Below, piece after piece: positions 49,023 through 56,856 of a stretch of 64,000 nt of DNA; the stretch's first letter is position 1, and every line of letters starts with the position of its first letter. Under the pieces are notes generated by a model, which saw only the letters and a program-made list of their open reading frames with translations, was not told the DNA's origin and ran no database searches. The position numbers were made by a program, and so were the translations under genes. Source of the stretch: Dehalococcoidia bacterium. GTDB taxonomy: Bacteria > Chloroflexota > Dehalococcoidia > Bin125. The stretch spans positions 186,001-250,000 of the forward strand of contig JAJDTU010000009.1 of the NCBI GenBank assembly GCA_022826965.1, read 5' to 3'.

Positions 49023-49784
49023 TCAATCGCGGGCGCGGCGGCGTCGGAGGAGCGCGCGGGGGGTTGCGCTGATGCCTCGCCACTGTTGGTGGAGGAGGCG
49101 GCGGGCTCCGATGTTGCGCAGTCTTGGATAATGCCTGAGTTGGGCGTCGGTGGTTCGCGCGTTGAGGGCAGCACGGAGCGCATCCTGACCGCTTCCTTCG
49201 AACGTGGTCACGGACGAGCCGACCTGCTCGTGGAAGTGCGCATCGGAGCCGCCGGTGGTGGCGAGGCCCCAACGCCGGTTGGCATCGATGACGCTGTTGC
49301 GTCGCCAGCGGGCGGACGGGATCGGATTTGCGGTCTCGATTGCGAGGACGGGCGGTTGATCGCCGGCGCGCTCGGGGGCCAGATCGCGCACGAGCCGGTC
49401 GATGTCGCGGAGGTTGAGCGCGATCGGCATGACGGCGCAGGGATGAGCGATGACGGCCACGCCGCCCTGTTTCCAGATCGCTTCGACGGTCGCGGCGGCG
49501 CTGCGGAAGAATGGGATCGGTTCATCGATCCAGAGGGCGAGGATGTGTCCGTGGCGGCTGGTGACCTCGCTGCCGACGATCACGTCGACCGGATGATTGG
49601 CGCGAGCGGCGGCTTCGCGAGCGAGCTGCGCCCCGCGCGTCTGGTCGTGATCGGTGACGGCGATGATGTCGACGCCGCGTCCGTGGGCGGCGTTGAGGAT
49701 GGTCAGGGCGTCGTCCATGCCGTCCGATTCTTCGGTGTGGATCTGCAGGTCGGCGCGTCCGATGCTCTTCTCGGACTGAGTCAT
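49023..49784 (-). CDS. PHP-domain metal-dependent phosphoesterase
   Basis: 253 residues. PHP motifs are complete: ADLQIHTEESDG (12-23), AVTDHDQTRG near 42, VAVIAHPC near 110 and GGSDAH near 178. That supplies the usual histidines and acids for a trinuclear metal site, as in TrpH/YciV-type phosphoesterases. The C-terminal ~45 residues are basic and unassigned. The ATG overlaps the stop of the acyltransferase gene upstream by 4 bp, so it is made with the lipid enzymes. A phosphatidylinositol-phosphate phosphatase role would fill a gap in the pathway but is inference. Confidence 0.85.
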   Translation of the reverse strand: MTQSEKSIGRADLQIHTEESDGMDDALTILNAAHGRGVDIIAVTDHDQTRGAQLAREAAARANHPVDVIVGSEVTSRHGHILALWIDEPIPFFRSAAATVEAIWKQGGVAVIAHPCAVMPIALNLRDIDRLVRDLAPERAGDQPPVLAIETANPIPSARWRRNSVIDANRRWGLATTGGSDAHFHEQVGSSVTTFEGSGQDALRAALNARTTDAQLRHYPRLRNIGARRLLHQQWRGISATPRALLRRRRARD

Positions 49785-50713
49785 GATGGGACCTCGGCCA
49801 GGTGGTCTCGTGGGTGGGGTTCGTCCCAGCGCGTGTCGCGGCAGGGGGCCCAGGGCGACTCGACGACACGCCAGAGATGGGCGTGTTGCTCAATGATTGG
49901 CTCGTAGAGGCGGGCGAGGTTGGCGGTGTTGGTTCGAGTGTCGAGGGCTCGGTTGCCCTTGAGTAGCAGGTCGAGGGGCGGCAGGAACGTGACGTCGAAC
50001 TGCAGACGGTCCGGACCGGGTCGGCGTACCGCGTAGAGGGGAAGGACGTCCGCCTCGGCGCGGATCGCGAGGTCCACGGCGCCGACCGGGAATCGGGCCT
50101 GTCGTCCGAAGAAGGGCACGCAGGTTCCCCCACCCTGTCGGTCGCGGTCCCAGAGAATGCAGACTACGCCGCCCTCGCGGAGGGTGCGCAATGCCGAGGC
50201 GATGCCGGTTTGGGTTGCGGTGAGGAAGTCGATGCCGACGGCGGCGCGCGCCGCGTTGACGGCCTCGAGGTGGCCGTGCTCATCGAGCCGCTCGACGAGC
50301 GCTACCGCGGGGATGTCGAGGGCGGCGAGGGCCTTGACCGCGACCTCGGGATTGGAGATGTGGGCGGTGGTGAGGACGACGCCGCGTCCGGATCGGTGAG
50401 CGTCGAGCAGGTGGTCGAGGCCGGTGACGTGGAGGTGGCGGTCGAGCACTCGTTGGGGCGAGATGGAGGGCAGGATGGCGAGGTCGACGTAGTATCGGGC
50501 GGTCTCGGCGATGACCTCGGTCGCGTCGCGGTTGAGCTGGGCCGGGGTGTGTTCAGGATGGATGCGTTGGAGGTTGTTGCGGATGCGGATGCGTCGGCGT
50601 TCGAGGAGGGGGAGGGCGAGAGAGGCGGCGGTCTCGGCGATGGCGTAGAGGTAGTGGCGGGGGAGGAGTCGGGCGAGCCAGGCGAGGGCGGTCAGGGCGT
50701 AGGCGGTCGGCAT
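49781..50713 (-). CDS. LpxL/HtrB-type acyltransferase, PatA-like (1)
   Basis: 310 residues from ATG 50713; no good ribosome site, and a start 30 bases upstream is possible. It is a LpxL/HtrB-family acyltransferase: LERRRIRIRNNLQRIHP in the N-terminal helices, HX4E motif His118/Glu123 in TTAHISNPE, GVVCILWDRDRQGGGTCVPFFGRQARFPVGAV and AIRAEADVLPLYAVR. In mycobacteria the same family (PatA) acylates the mannose of PIM next to the PIP synthase and PimA genes; the layout here is alike. The gene overlaps the PHP start. Acyl donor and acceptor are not known. Confidence 0.85.
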   Translation of the reverse strand: MPTAYALTALAWLARLLPRHYLYAIAETAASLALPLLERRRIRIRNNLQRIHPEHTPAQLNRDATEVIAETARYYVDLAILPSISPQRVLDRHLHVTGLDHLLDAHRSGRGVVLTTAHISNPEVAVKALAALDIPAVALVERLDEHGHLEAVNAARAAVGIDFLTATQTGIASALRTLREGGVVCILWDRDRQGGGTCVPFFGRQARFPVGAVDLAIRAEADVLPLYAVRRPGPDRLQFDVTFLPPLDLLLKGNRALDTRTNTANLARLYEPIIEQHAHLWRVVESPWAPCRDTRWDEPHPRDHLAEVPS

Positions 50714-50772
50714 GGGGGTATGGTCGCACGGGAGCCCACCCATCGGCCACACAAACCGCTGTGTAAGTGTCA

Positions 50773-50786
50773 GATACATATGTTCG
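50773..50786 (+). promoter_or_regulatory. LexA/Cheo-box-like half-perfect site before the HEPN pair
   Basis: GATACATATGTTCG keeps the right half and centre of the Gram-positive SOS box (ACATATGTTCG exact), while the left half differs. It lies 34 bases upstream of the partner gene start in the divergent region. Weak evidence. Confidence 0.3.
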
Positions 50787-50819
50787 GTTCTGGTACCATA
50801 TGCACGAAGGAGATTCGAT

Positions 50820-51422
50820 GTGTCCACGACTGAGCAACTCACAGCCATCGTCGAGCGAGTTCGGGAGGCGACGAAGTCGCTGAGCGGTGATGAATTCCGG
50901 CTGCGTGAGATTGCGTTCGAAAAGCTGCTCGAGCATGAACTATCCAACGGAGGTTCCTCGAATGGTGCGGCAACCGTGTCGACCGCGGAACCGCAAGGGG
51001 AGGCCGAATCGCCCGATTCGAGCTACTCGACGCCGGAGATGCGGGCGGATGCAGTCGCGAGGTACTTCAAGATTGGCTCGGAAGAGGCTCGAGACATTTT
51101 CGACCTGACCGCCGAGGCTCCAACCTTGGATTTGCCGTCGCGGAAGATTGAAAGCAGCAAGGCCGCGGCTGTCCGCCAGATTGCGCTGTTGATTTGCGGT
51201 GCACGAACCGCGCTTGGGCTTGAGACGGGAACAGCACATATCCGAGAGGCCGCGGACAACTACGACAAGGCCGATCCAAACTTCATGACCTACTTGACCA
51301 ACTTCGACAAAATCGCTGTTCGGGGCAAGAAGAGCTCACCGAATCGGTTAGTGCGGATGCGGGTGATCGGCGCGGAAGAAGCGCAAGAGGTTGCCCGAAA
51401 GCTGGTCTCGAATGGCGGGTGA
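50820..51422 (+). CDS. Unknown protein, upstream partner of a HEPN/Ymh gene
   Basis: 200 residues from GTG with AAGGAG 7 bases upstream (an out-of-frame ATG overlaps it). It begins with a helical segment (TEQLTAIVERVREATKSLSGDEFRLREIAFEKLLEHEL). After a polar linker (residues 45-70) a compact helical domain follows (TPEMRADAVARYFKIGSEEARDIFDLTAE, then AVRQIALLICGARTALGLETG). Basic residues at the end (GKKSSPNRLVRMRV) suggest nucleic-acid binding. No known domain. It overlaps the HEPN-type gene by 11 bp, is less GC-rich than the neighbours, and is on the opposite strand to the lipid cluster. Confidence 0.65.
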   Translation: MSTTEQLTAIVERVREATKSLSGDEFRLREIAFEKLLEHELSNGGSSNGAATVSTAEPQGEAESPDSSYSTPEMRADAVARYFKIGSEEARDIFDLTAEAPTLDLPSRKIESSKAAAVRQIALLICGARTALGLETGTAHIREAADNYDKADPNFMTYLTNFDKIAVRGKKSSPNRLVRMRVIGAEEAQEVARKLVSNGG

Positions 51423-51894
51423 CCCGCCCGAACTCAGAGCGCAGCTCAGGTTCAGTGACCTCCATGCAGAGGTTCAGCTTGCTGCGGACCTATTCCAGGG
51501 GGGATTTCTCCAAGAGGCCGTTCGAAAGGCCTCGGAACGATTCAACAATCGGGTCGCCGAGAAGGCGGAACGGGAAGATCTCAGCGGCCGAGACCTCATG
51601 AATCAAGTGTTCTCGGCGGACAAGCCCGCCTTGGTCTTCAACGAGGAGCGGAAGACCGCAACGGAGCGGAACCGCCATGACGGATATCGTTCGCTGGCCG
51701 CCGGATTGGCTGCGGGTGTTCGGAACGTCTATACCCATCTCGACAATGTTCCTGTGGACCAGATTGAGGCACTGGAGTGGCTTGGATTCATCAGCGCCAT
51801 GCACCGGCGACTGGATCGCGCATTTCAATACGTCCCGCCTCCGGCCGACACTGAGTCCCAGGCAGATGCCAGCGAACCTGAAGAGCTCGATTAG
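51412..51894 (+). CDS. TIGR02391/Ymh-family protein with HEPN RNase motif
   Basis: 160 residues. It matches the TIGR02391 (Ymh) pattern in order: SDLHAEVQLAADLFQGGFLQEAVRKA, LSGRDLMNQVFSADKPALVFNE, RHDGYRSLAAGLAAGVRNVYTHL and EALEWLGFISAMHRRLDRA. The RNVYTH segment supplies the Rx4H motif of HEPN ribonucleases (Arg104, His109). HEPN proteins of this type are toxins or abortive-infection effectors. The ATG lies 11 bases before the stop of the upstream gene, so the pair is coupled like a toxin-antitoxin module. The stop overlaps the convergent acyltransferase stop by 4 bp. Confidence 0.8.
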   Translation: MAGDPPELRAQLRFSDLHAEVQLAADLFQGGFLQEAVRKASERFNNRVAEKAEREDLSGRDLMNQVFSADKPALVFNEERKTATERNRHDGYRSLAAGLAAGVRNVYTHLDNVPVDQIEALEWLGFISAMHRRLDRAFQYVPPPADTESQADASEPEELD

Positions 51895-52739
51895 CGGAGT
51901 TGTCGATCGCGGAACTGGTACCACTGGTCTGGGGCTTCGGCGAGGGGGGGCTCGAAGGCGGGGAGGAGCGGGGTGTGGGGGTCGTGGGTGAGGTCGAGGT
52001 GGGGGGTGAAGCGGAAGTCGTGGCCCTGGCGGGTTGCGGCGAGGGGGATGAGTTTGGCGTTGGTTGCGCTGGCGATTCGGTGGATCTCGTTGGAAAGGAT
52101 GACTTCCCGGCCGAAGAGAGTTTCGGTGGTGGTTTGCTCGTTGGGGCGGGGCGGGCGGTCGAAGAGGATGGCGGCGGTTCCGTTGTCGTTGAGGTGGTCG
52201 ACCAACTGACGTAGACCCCGGCGGCCGGCGACGGGGGTCATGCCGAGGCGGGCTCGTTGATCCTGGATGGCTTGGTTGAGGGCGGGGTGGCCGAGGTCGT
52301 CGACGAGGACCATCGAGGGTCCGATGCGGTGGGTGTAGGCGCCGCCGAGGATGTCCCAGTTGCCGAAGTGGATTGCCGCGAAGAGGACTGGTCGTCGTTG
52401 ATGCCACTCTTCGAGCTGGTCCCAGTGGTCGGACCAGGTTTGGTAGTGGCCGCCGACGGCTTCGAAGCACCGCGCGGGCGTCAACTCGTCGAGGCGGACG
52501 GCGTCGACGAGGTACTCGCCGTAGCGCCGGAACTGGGCTCGGGCGAGGGATGGGGCGGAGCCGCTCCAGTGGACGTGGGGGAGGAGGAACTCGGCGTTGC
52601 GTCGGGCGGCGTTTCGGCCTCGGGGCCAGCCGAGGTAGACGGCGTCCATGAGGCGTCGGGCGGCGGCGTAGGCGAGGGGACGCGGGAGGGTTCGGGCGGC
52701 TCGGCCGAGGGTCTGGTATCCGATGGCGAGGGGGTGCAT
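51891..52739 (-). CDS. LpxL/HtrB-type acyltransferase, PatA-like (2)
   Basis: 282 residues from ATG 52739. It is a second LpxL/HtrB-type acyltransferase: RNAARRNAEFLLPHV near 42-56, HX4D motif His124/Asp129 in AAIHFGNWDILGG, NGTAAILFDRPPRPNEQTTTETLFGREVILSNEI and ATNAKLIPLAATRQGHDFRFT. It differs in motif (HX4D) from the gene at 49781-50713 (HX4E), so they are separate enzymes, perhaps for two acyl positions or two acceptors. It lies between Ino1 and the HEPN pair. Confidence 0.82.
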   Translation of the reverse strand: MHPLAIGYQTLGRAARTLPRPLAYAAARRLMDAVYLGWPRGRNAARRNAEFLLPHVHWSGSAPSLARAQFRRYGEYLVDAVRLDELTPARCFEAVGGHYQTWSDHWDQLEEWHQRRPVLFAAIHFGNWDILGGAYTHRIGPSMVLVDDLGHPALNQAIQDQRARLGMTPVAGRRGLRQLVDHLNDNGTAAILFDRPPRPNEQTTTETLFGREVILSNEIHRIASATNAKLIPLAATRQGHDFRFTPHLDLTHDPHTPLLPAFEPPLAEAPDQWYQFRDRQLR

Positions 52740-52760
52740 GGGTACTCGGGACCTTAGGGA

Positions 52761-52805
52761 GCCCCCCTCTGCCTTCGGCATCTCCCCCCGCGTCGCGGGG
52801 GGAGA
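52761..52805 (+). repeat. Family A double-hairpin repeat, copy 12
   Basis: GCC-TTC-GGC then CTCCCCCCGC-GTC-GCGGGGGGAG, with the rare loop GTC. It lies between Ino1 and the acyltransferase on the lipid-cluster strand. Confidence 0.9.
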
Positions 52806-52855
52806 GTTGAGATTGGGCCGATCCTCACCTTCCGCTGGGGGGGGTTGCCGATCTG

Positions 52856-53959
52856 CTACTCGCCGTGGGCGAAGGCTTCGACGGAGTCTCGGGCGACGTC
52901 GTCGGTCCATTGCTCGGGCGGGGACTTCATGAAGTAGGCGGAGGGCGCGAGGAGTGGGCCTGAGAGTCCGCGGTCGAGGCCGAGCTTGGCGCAGCGGACG
53001 GCGTCGATCACGACGCCGGCCGAGTTGGGCGAGTCCCAGACCTCGAGTTTGAGTTCGAGGTTGAGCGGTACGTCGCCGAAAGTCGTGCCTTCGATGCGGA
53101 TGTGGCACCACTTGCGGTCTTCGAGCCAGGGGACGTGATCGGAGGGGCCGACGTGTACGTCGCCGGAGGGCATTTCGTATTCGATCTGCGAGGTGACGGC
53201 GTTGGTCTTGCTGATCTTCTTGGACTCGAGGCGTTCGCGCTCGAGCATGTTGTAGAAGTCGGTGTTGCCGCCGAAGTTGAGCTGGTAGGTGCGGTCGATC
53301 TGGACGCCGCGGTCGCGGAAGAGGCGCGAGAGCACGCGGTGGACGATCGTGGCTCCGACCTGGGACTTGATGTCGTCGCCGATGATCGGCGCGCCGGCGC
53401 GCCGGAAGCGGTTGGCCCAGTACTCCTCGCGGGCGATGAAGACGGGGATGCAGTTGATGAAACCGCAGCCGGCCTCGAGCACTTGCTCGACGTACCACTT
53501 GGTCGCTTCCTCGGAGCCGACCGGGAGGTAGTTGATGACGACATCGACGTCGCGGTCCTTGAGGATCTGCGCGACATCGACGGTTGAGCCGGGGGCCTTG
53601 TCGATGACCTGCGAGAGGTACTTGCCGAGGCCGTCGTGGGTCATGCCGCGTTCGACGGGGACGCCGAGGTTGGGGACGTCGGTGAACTTCACGGTGTTGT
53701 TGGGCTCGGTGAAGATGGCCTCGGAGAGATCGAGGCCGACTTTGCGCGAGTCGATGTCGAAGGCGGCGACGAAGTTGAGGTCGGAGATGGAATAGCCGCC
53801 GAGGACGGAGTGCATAATGCCGGGGATCTCGTCGCCGTCCTGGGCGTTCTGATAGTGGGTGACGCCCTGGACGAGCGAGGAGGCGCAGTTACCGACGCCG
53901 ATAATGGCTACGTTGATCTTTCCGGTCGGGTTGCTGACGCCGGATGCGTCGTCTGACAT
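52856..53959 (-). CDS. ino1: Inositol-1-phosphate synthase (Ino1 / myo-inositol-3-phosphate synthase)
   Basis: 367 residues from an ATG with GGAAGG upstream. It is of the short actinobacterial/archaeal type. The Rossmann motif is [16 protein letters not shown] (17-32), [12 protein letters not shown] is the NAD/substrate segment, and the C-terminus has [44 protein letters not shown] and [18 protein letters not shown]. It converts glucose-6-phosphate to inositol-3-phosphate, the substrate of the PIP synthase at the other end of this strand. The divergent gene encodes an IMPase/HisN-like phosphatase. A family A repeat follows its stop. Confidence 0.95.
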   Translation of the reverse strand: MSDDASGVSNPTGKINVAIIGVGNCASSLVQGVTHYQNAQDGDEIPGIMHSVLGGYSISDLNFVAAFDIDSRKVGLDLSEAIFTEPNNTVKFTDVPNLGVPVERGMTHDGLGKYLSQVIDKAPGSTVDVAQILKDRDVDVVINYLPVGSEEATKWYVEQVLEAGCGFINCIPVFIAREEYWANRFRRAGAPIIGDDIKSQVGATIVHRVLSRLFRDRGVQIDRTYQLNFGGNTDFYNMLERERLESKKISKTNAVTSQIEYEMPSGDVHVGPSDHVPWLEDRKWCHIRIEGTTFGDVPLNLELKLEVWDSPNSAGVVIDAVRCAKLGLDRGLSGPLLAPSAYFMKSPPEQWTDDVARDSVEAFAHGE

Positions 53960-54150
53960 GAAGACATCCTTCCGCGGGGGCTGCGGTCGCATGGGTTTGC
54001 CGAGCCGAATCGGAAGCTCACAACGTGGAGACCGCGTCGTCCATCTGCGAGTACTGCAATGTATCAGCCGATGGGACTGGATGCAGTCATCGCAAACATA
54101 GATGGAGGGGCGGTAGCCGTTGCGATTCGGTGACGGGGTAGGCTGGCTTC

Positions 54151-54960
54151 ATGCCGGATCCACGCGAGCTGGTGGCGGAGACGTACCTGCAGTTCGCAGA
54201 GGATCTGGCGGACGCATCGGGCGAGGCGATCCGGCCTTGGTTTCGGAGTGAGCTGGAGGTTGAGCGCAAAGGTGACGGCTCGCCGGTGACGCAGGCGGAT
54301 CGGTCGGCCGAGCGGGCAATCCGGGAGCGGATCTCAGAGTTGTATCCCGACCATGGGGTGATCGGCGAGGAGTTCGGATCGGAACGGACGGATGCGGAAT
54401 GGGTGTGGGTGATCGATCCGATCGACGGGACCGGTGCGTTCGTCACGGGATTGCCGACGTTCGGCACGCTGATCGCACTGGTTCAGCACGGTCATCCGGT
54501 GCTGGGTGTACTTGACCAACCGATATTGCGTGAGCGCTGGTCGGGTATGTGTTTCCCGGATGTGCGGCCACGTACTACACACAACTCACAGGTTGTCCAC
54601 ACGTCGTCAACCACCGATTTACACGCGTCGATCGGCTTCGCGACCGACCCGACGATGTTCAAAGGCTCCGCCCGAAGTGGTTGGGAGACACTTTCATCAT
54701 CGTTCGAGCGGGTCAGGTACGGGATTGACTGTTACGCGTACGGTCTGCTGGCATCGGGCTTTGTGGACATTGTGTGCGAAGCCTCGTTGAAGTCCTGGGA
54801 TTACCTGGCGCTGGCGCCGATCGTGCGCGGCGCCGGTGGGCGAATGACCGACTGGAGCGGATCGGAGCTGACGCTGGAGTCGGGCGATCGCGTCCTGGCG
54901 AGCGCGAACATGCGACTACACCGGGCCGCGATCGCACGACTTGAGGCATCGGACGGGTAG
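54151..54960 (+). CDS. Inositol monophosphatase-family phosphatase (HisN-like)
   Basis: 269 residues. Metal-site motifs are complete: Glu73/74 in IGEEFG, Asp89/Asp92 in DPIDGTGAF, and Asp217 in KSWDYLALAPIVRGAGG. The motif DPIDGTGAFVTGLPTFGTLIAL is closer to HisN-type histidinol-phosphatases than to classical IMPases (DPLDGTTNF). But its position divergent to Ino1 suggests inositol phosphate as substrate. Both remain open. Members dephosphorylate small phosphomonoesters with magnesium. Confidence 0.85.
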   Translation: MPDPRELVAETYLQFAEDLADASGEAIRPWFRSELEVERKGDGSPVTQADRSAERAIRERISELYPDHGVIGEEFGSERTDAEWVWVIDPIDGTGAFVTGLPTFGTLIALVQHGHPVLGVLDQPILRERWSGMCFPDVRPRTTHNSQVVHTSSTTDLHASIGFATDPTMFKGSARSGWETLSSSFERVRYGIDCYAYGLLASGFVDIVCEASLKSWDYLALAPIVRGAGGRMTDWSGSELTLESGDRVLASANMRLHRAAIARLEASDG

Positions 54961-55066
54961 AACCAGGTCCAATTCGCGATAGACATGTGGACAGCAGGTG
55001 GAACGTACTGGCCACTTCGTGGATAACGAACCGGACGAGGAGATGCGCGGGGCGTCGCGTCCGGAG

Positions 55067-55288
55067 TTAGCCGGCGGCGTCGGCGTGGGCCTTGACCTTG
55101 CGCAGGACGGGGAGTCCGGTGCGCGGGTTCTCGACGATCTCGTAGCCATCGGGGACGGCATCAATCGCACCGGGCTTCTCCGACTTGGCGAAGAAGTAGA
55201 TGCGCTGCGAATGGTGGTTACGCAGTTCGATGTCGCGGGCGTGGAGGAAGTAGGTCTCGTGCCGACGGTTGGTGGTGGAAAAAGCCAT
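55067..55288 (-). CDS. Small conserved protein of unknown function (YFLHxRDIxLRN type)
   Basis: 73 residues from ATG 55288 with GGAAGG upstream. Very compact: YFLHARDIELRNHHSQRIYFFAKSEKPGAIDAVPDGYEIVENPRTGLPVLRK. I have seen this layout in many unrelated bacteria as a small hypothetical protein. Aromatic and basic residues fit a nucleic-acid or ribosome role but this is not established. It is divergent to the lipoprotein gene. Confidence 0.75.
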   Translation of the reverse strand: MAFSTTNRRHETYFLHARDIELRNHHSQRIYFFAKSEKPGAIDAVPDGYEIVENPRTGLPVLRKVKAHADAAG

Positions 55289-55334
55289 GCCTGGCAGCCT
55301 TCCGATCACTTGTCTTGTTATTGATCAAGTGCCT

Positions 55335-56399
55335 ATGCCGTTACGTCATATATTCAAGCGACTTTGGAGCGAGTTGTCAATCCAGCGTGGAAAACTCGTT
55401 ACGTCTAGTATTCACCAATTGTTGACGATCGGGGGGTGGCCGCTGGCGGCGATGATGATCGTCGGCGCAGCGTGTGCAAGTCCGGACGAGCAGCAGTCGA
55501 CCGCGGGTCCGCCGGACGCCGACGCCTGGACGGTCGCGCAGCGCGATGCGGACGCTCGCTGGCTACCGATCCTCGCCACACAGGACCTCGGGGTTGGCGT
55601 CAAACGGATTGCGTTCACGCTTGACGGGTTGTCTGCTAGCGAGGAAGTGCCGACCGTCCGCGTGTCGTTGTTTGAACTTGAGCAAGATCGCGAGAACCCG
55701 GTCTCCGTTCAGTACGCGCGATTCATCAGCTACGACCCGAGCGTCGGGATCGCCGCGCATGGCCATGCGAATGCGTCGGTTTCCGATCGGGCGCTGCCGG
55801 TTGGCCGGGGCGTGTATGTCGTGCCGGTGCGACTGAATTCTCAAGGGTTGTGGGGGTTGTTGCTTGAGATGTCGTCGGGCGCGGGCGATGAGATTGCTCG
55901 GCTGCGGTTCTCGGTCCGGGAGCGGCAGGCTGCGCCTCGGGTCGGCGAGCGGGCGCCGTCGGTCGAGTCGCGAACCCGCGGTGACGTTTCGGCGCTGGCG
56001 GAGTTGACGTCCGATCCAGATCCGGAGCCGGGACTGTACATGCTTTCGATCGCGGAGGCGCTGGCGCTGGAGCGGCCGCTGTTGCTGACGTTCGCCACGC
56101 CGGCGTTCTGCCACTCCCGGACCTGCGCACCGGTGCTTGAGGCGGTCAAGACGGTATGGCGCGAGTTCTCGACGGAGGTTTCGGGGATCCATGTCGAGGT
56201 GTTTGAGAATCCCGAGTCACCGAGGCAACTGGTGGAGGCGGAGGCGTTCGTGGCCTGGAGACTGCCCTCGGAGCCGTGGGTGTTCGTGATCGACGGCGAG
56301 GGGGTTATTCGGTACGCGTTCGAGGGGGCGGTGACGGAGGAGGAGCTGCGCTCGGCGGTTGAGTGGGTCGTGCAGCGAGGTCGGCAGGGAGGTCGGTAG
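55335..56399 (+). CDS. Thioredoxin-like lipoprotein
   Basis: 354 residues from ATG 55335; in-frame alternatives exist upstream. The lipobox VGAAC places the lipid at Cys47, after an unusually long N-region. The mature protein has a beta domain (VKRIAFTLDGLSASEEVPTVRVSLFELEQ) to about 210. A thioredoxin-like C-terminal domain follows: LLTFATPAFCHSRTCAPVLEAVKTVWREF (CHSRTC, a CX4C motif), with EPWVFVIDGEGVIRYAFEG. Such proteins probably handle disulfides or copper outside the membrane. It is convergent with a HEPN-like gene. Confidence 0.78.
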   Translation: MPLRHIFKRLWSELSIQRGKLVTSSIHQLLTIGGWPLAAMMIVGAACASPDEQQSTAGPPDADAWTVAQRDADARWLPILATQDLGVGVKRIAFTLDGLSASEEVPTVRVSLFELEQDRENPVSVQYARFISYDPSVGIAAHGHANASVSDRALPVGRGVYVVPVRLNSQGLWGLLLEMSSGAGDEIARLRFSVRERQAAPRVGERAPSVESRTRGDVSALAELTSDPDPEPGLYMLSIAEALALERPLLLTFATPAFCHSRTCAPVLEAVKTVWREFSTEVSGIHVEVFENPESPRQLVEAEAFVAWRLPSEPWVFVIDGEGVIRYAFEGAVTEEELRSAVEWVVQRGRQGGR

Positions 56400-56405
56400 G
56401 GGGAG

Positions 56406-56777
56406 CTAAGGCGAACCGTTGACGAGCACGGTCTCTACCCGTTCGACCAATTCGTCAACCCTCTGTAGATGGCGGTCGACGTCCTCAGGCCGAAGGAAGC
56501 CCTCGTAGAAATTGGCGTGCAAGCTGTTGGCGTAGACGAAGGAATCGTAAATCGCTTCATCGTCAACTTCTTCGGCCAGGCGCTGCGCGACGTCAAACAG
56601 CACGCGATGCTGACCGTGCCGCCAACCTCTTTGGGCAGCCACGGCCTTCATCATCTGCGCAGCGGCACCCCAGCCCTTTTCCGAGGCCTGCTCCAGGTCA
56701 TCGCGGGCCAGTTCCTCACTCGCCTGAGCAAGGAATTTTCGCCCTCGTGCGACATACTGCGTAGCAGCTTCATTCAT
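56406..56777 (-). CDS. HEPN/PaREP1-like small helical protein
   Basis: 123 residues. The core ASEKGWGAAAQMMKAVAAQRG and the helix YANSLHANFYEGFLRPEDVDRHLQRVDELVERV are shared with the protein at 35826-36152, so these are paralogs about 20 kb apart. RGRKFLAQASEELARDD begins the fold. No Rx4H RNase motif is evident. As with its paralog, no MNT partner is adjacent, so it is not a recognisable HEPN-MNT module. Confidence 0.72.
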   Translation of the reverse strand: MNEAATQYVARGRKFLAQASEELARDDLEQASEKGWGAAAQMMKAVAAQRGWRHGQHRVLFDVAQRLAEEVDDEAIYDSFVYANSLHANFYEGFLRPEDVDRHLQRVDELVERVETVLVNGSP

Positions 56778-56856
56778 TCGGCGCTCCTGTTACGGCATCT
56801 TATCAGGCGGGCGGAGTCGGCTGATACTACCCTCTGGGTTGAAGGCGAGGCTGGGC

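Noticed and set aside
54590-55030. DnaA-box-like sequences (TTGTCCACA at 54594, GTGGATAA near 55017) suggesting an origin
   Set aside because: Each has a mismatch, they lie partly inside the IMPase-family gene, and there is no dnaA, dnaN or AT-rich unwinding region nearby.
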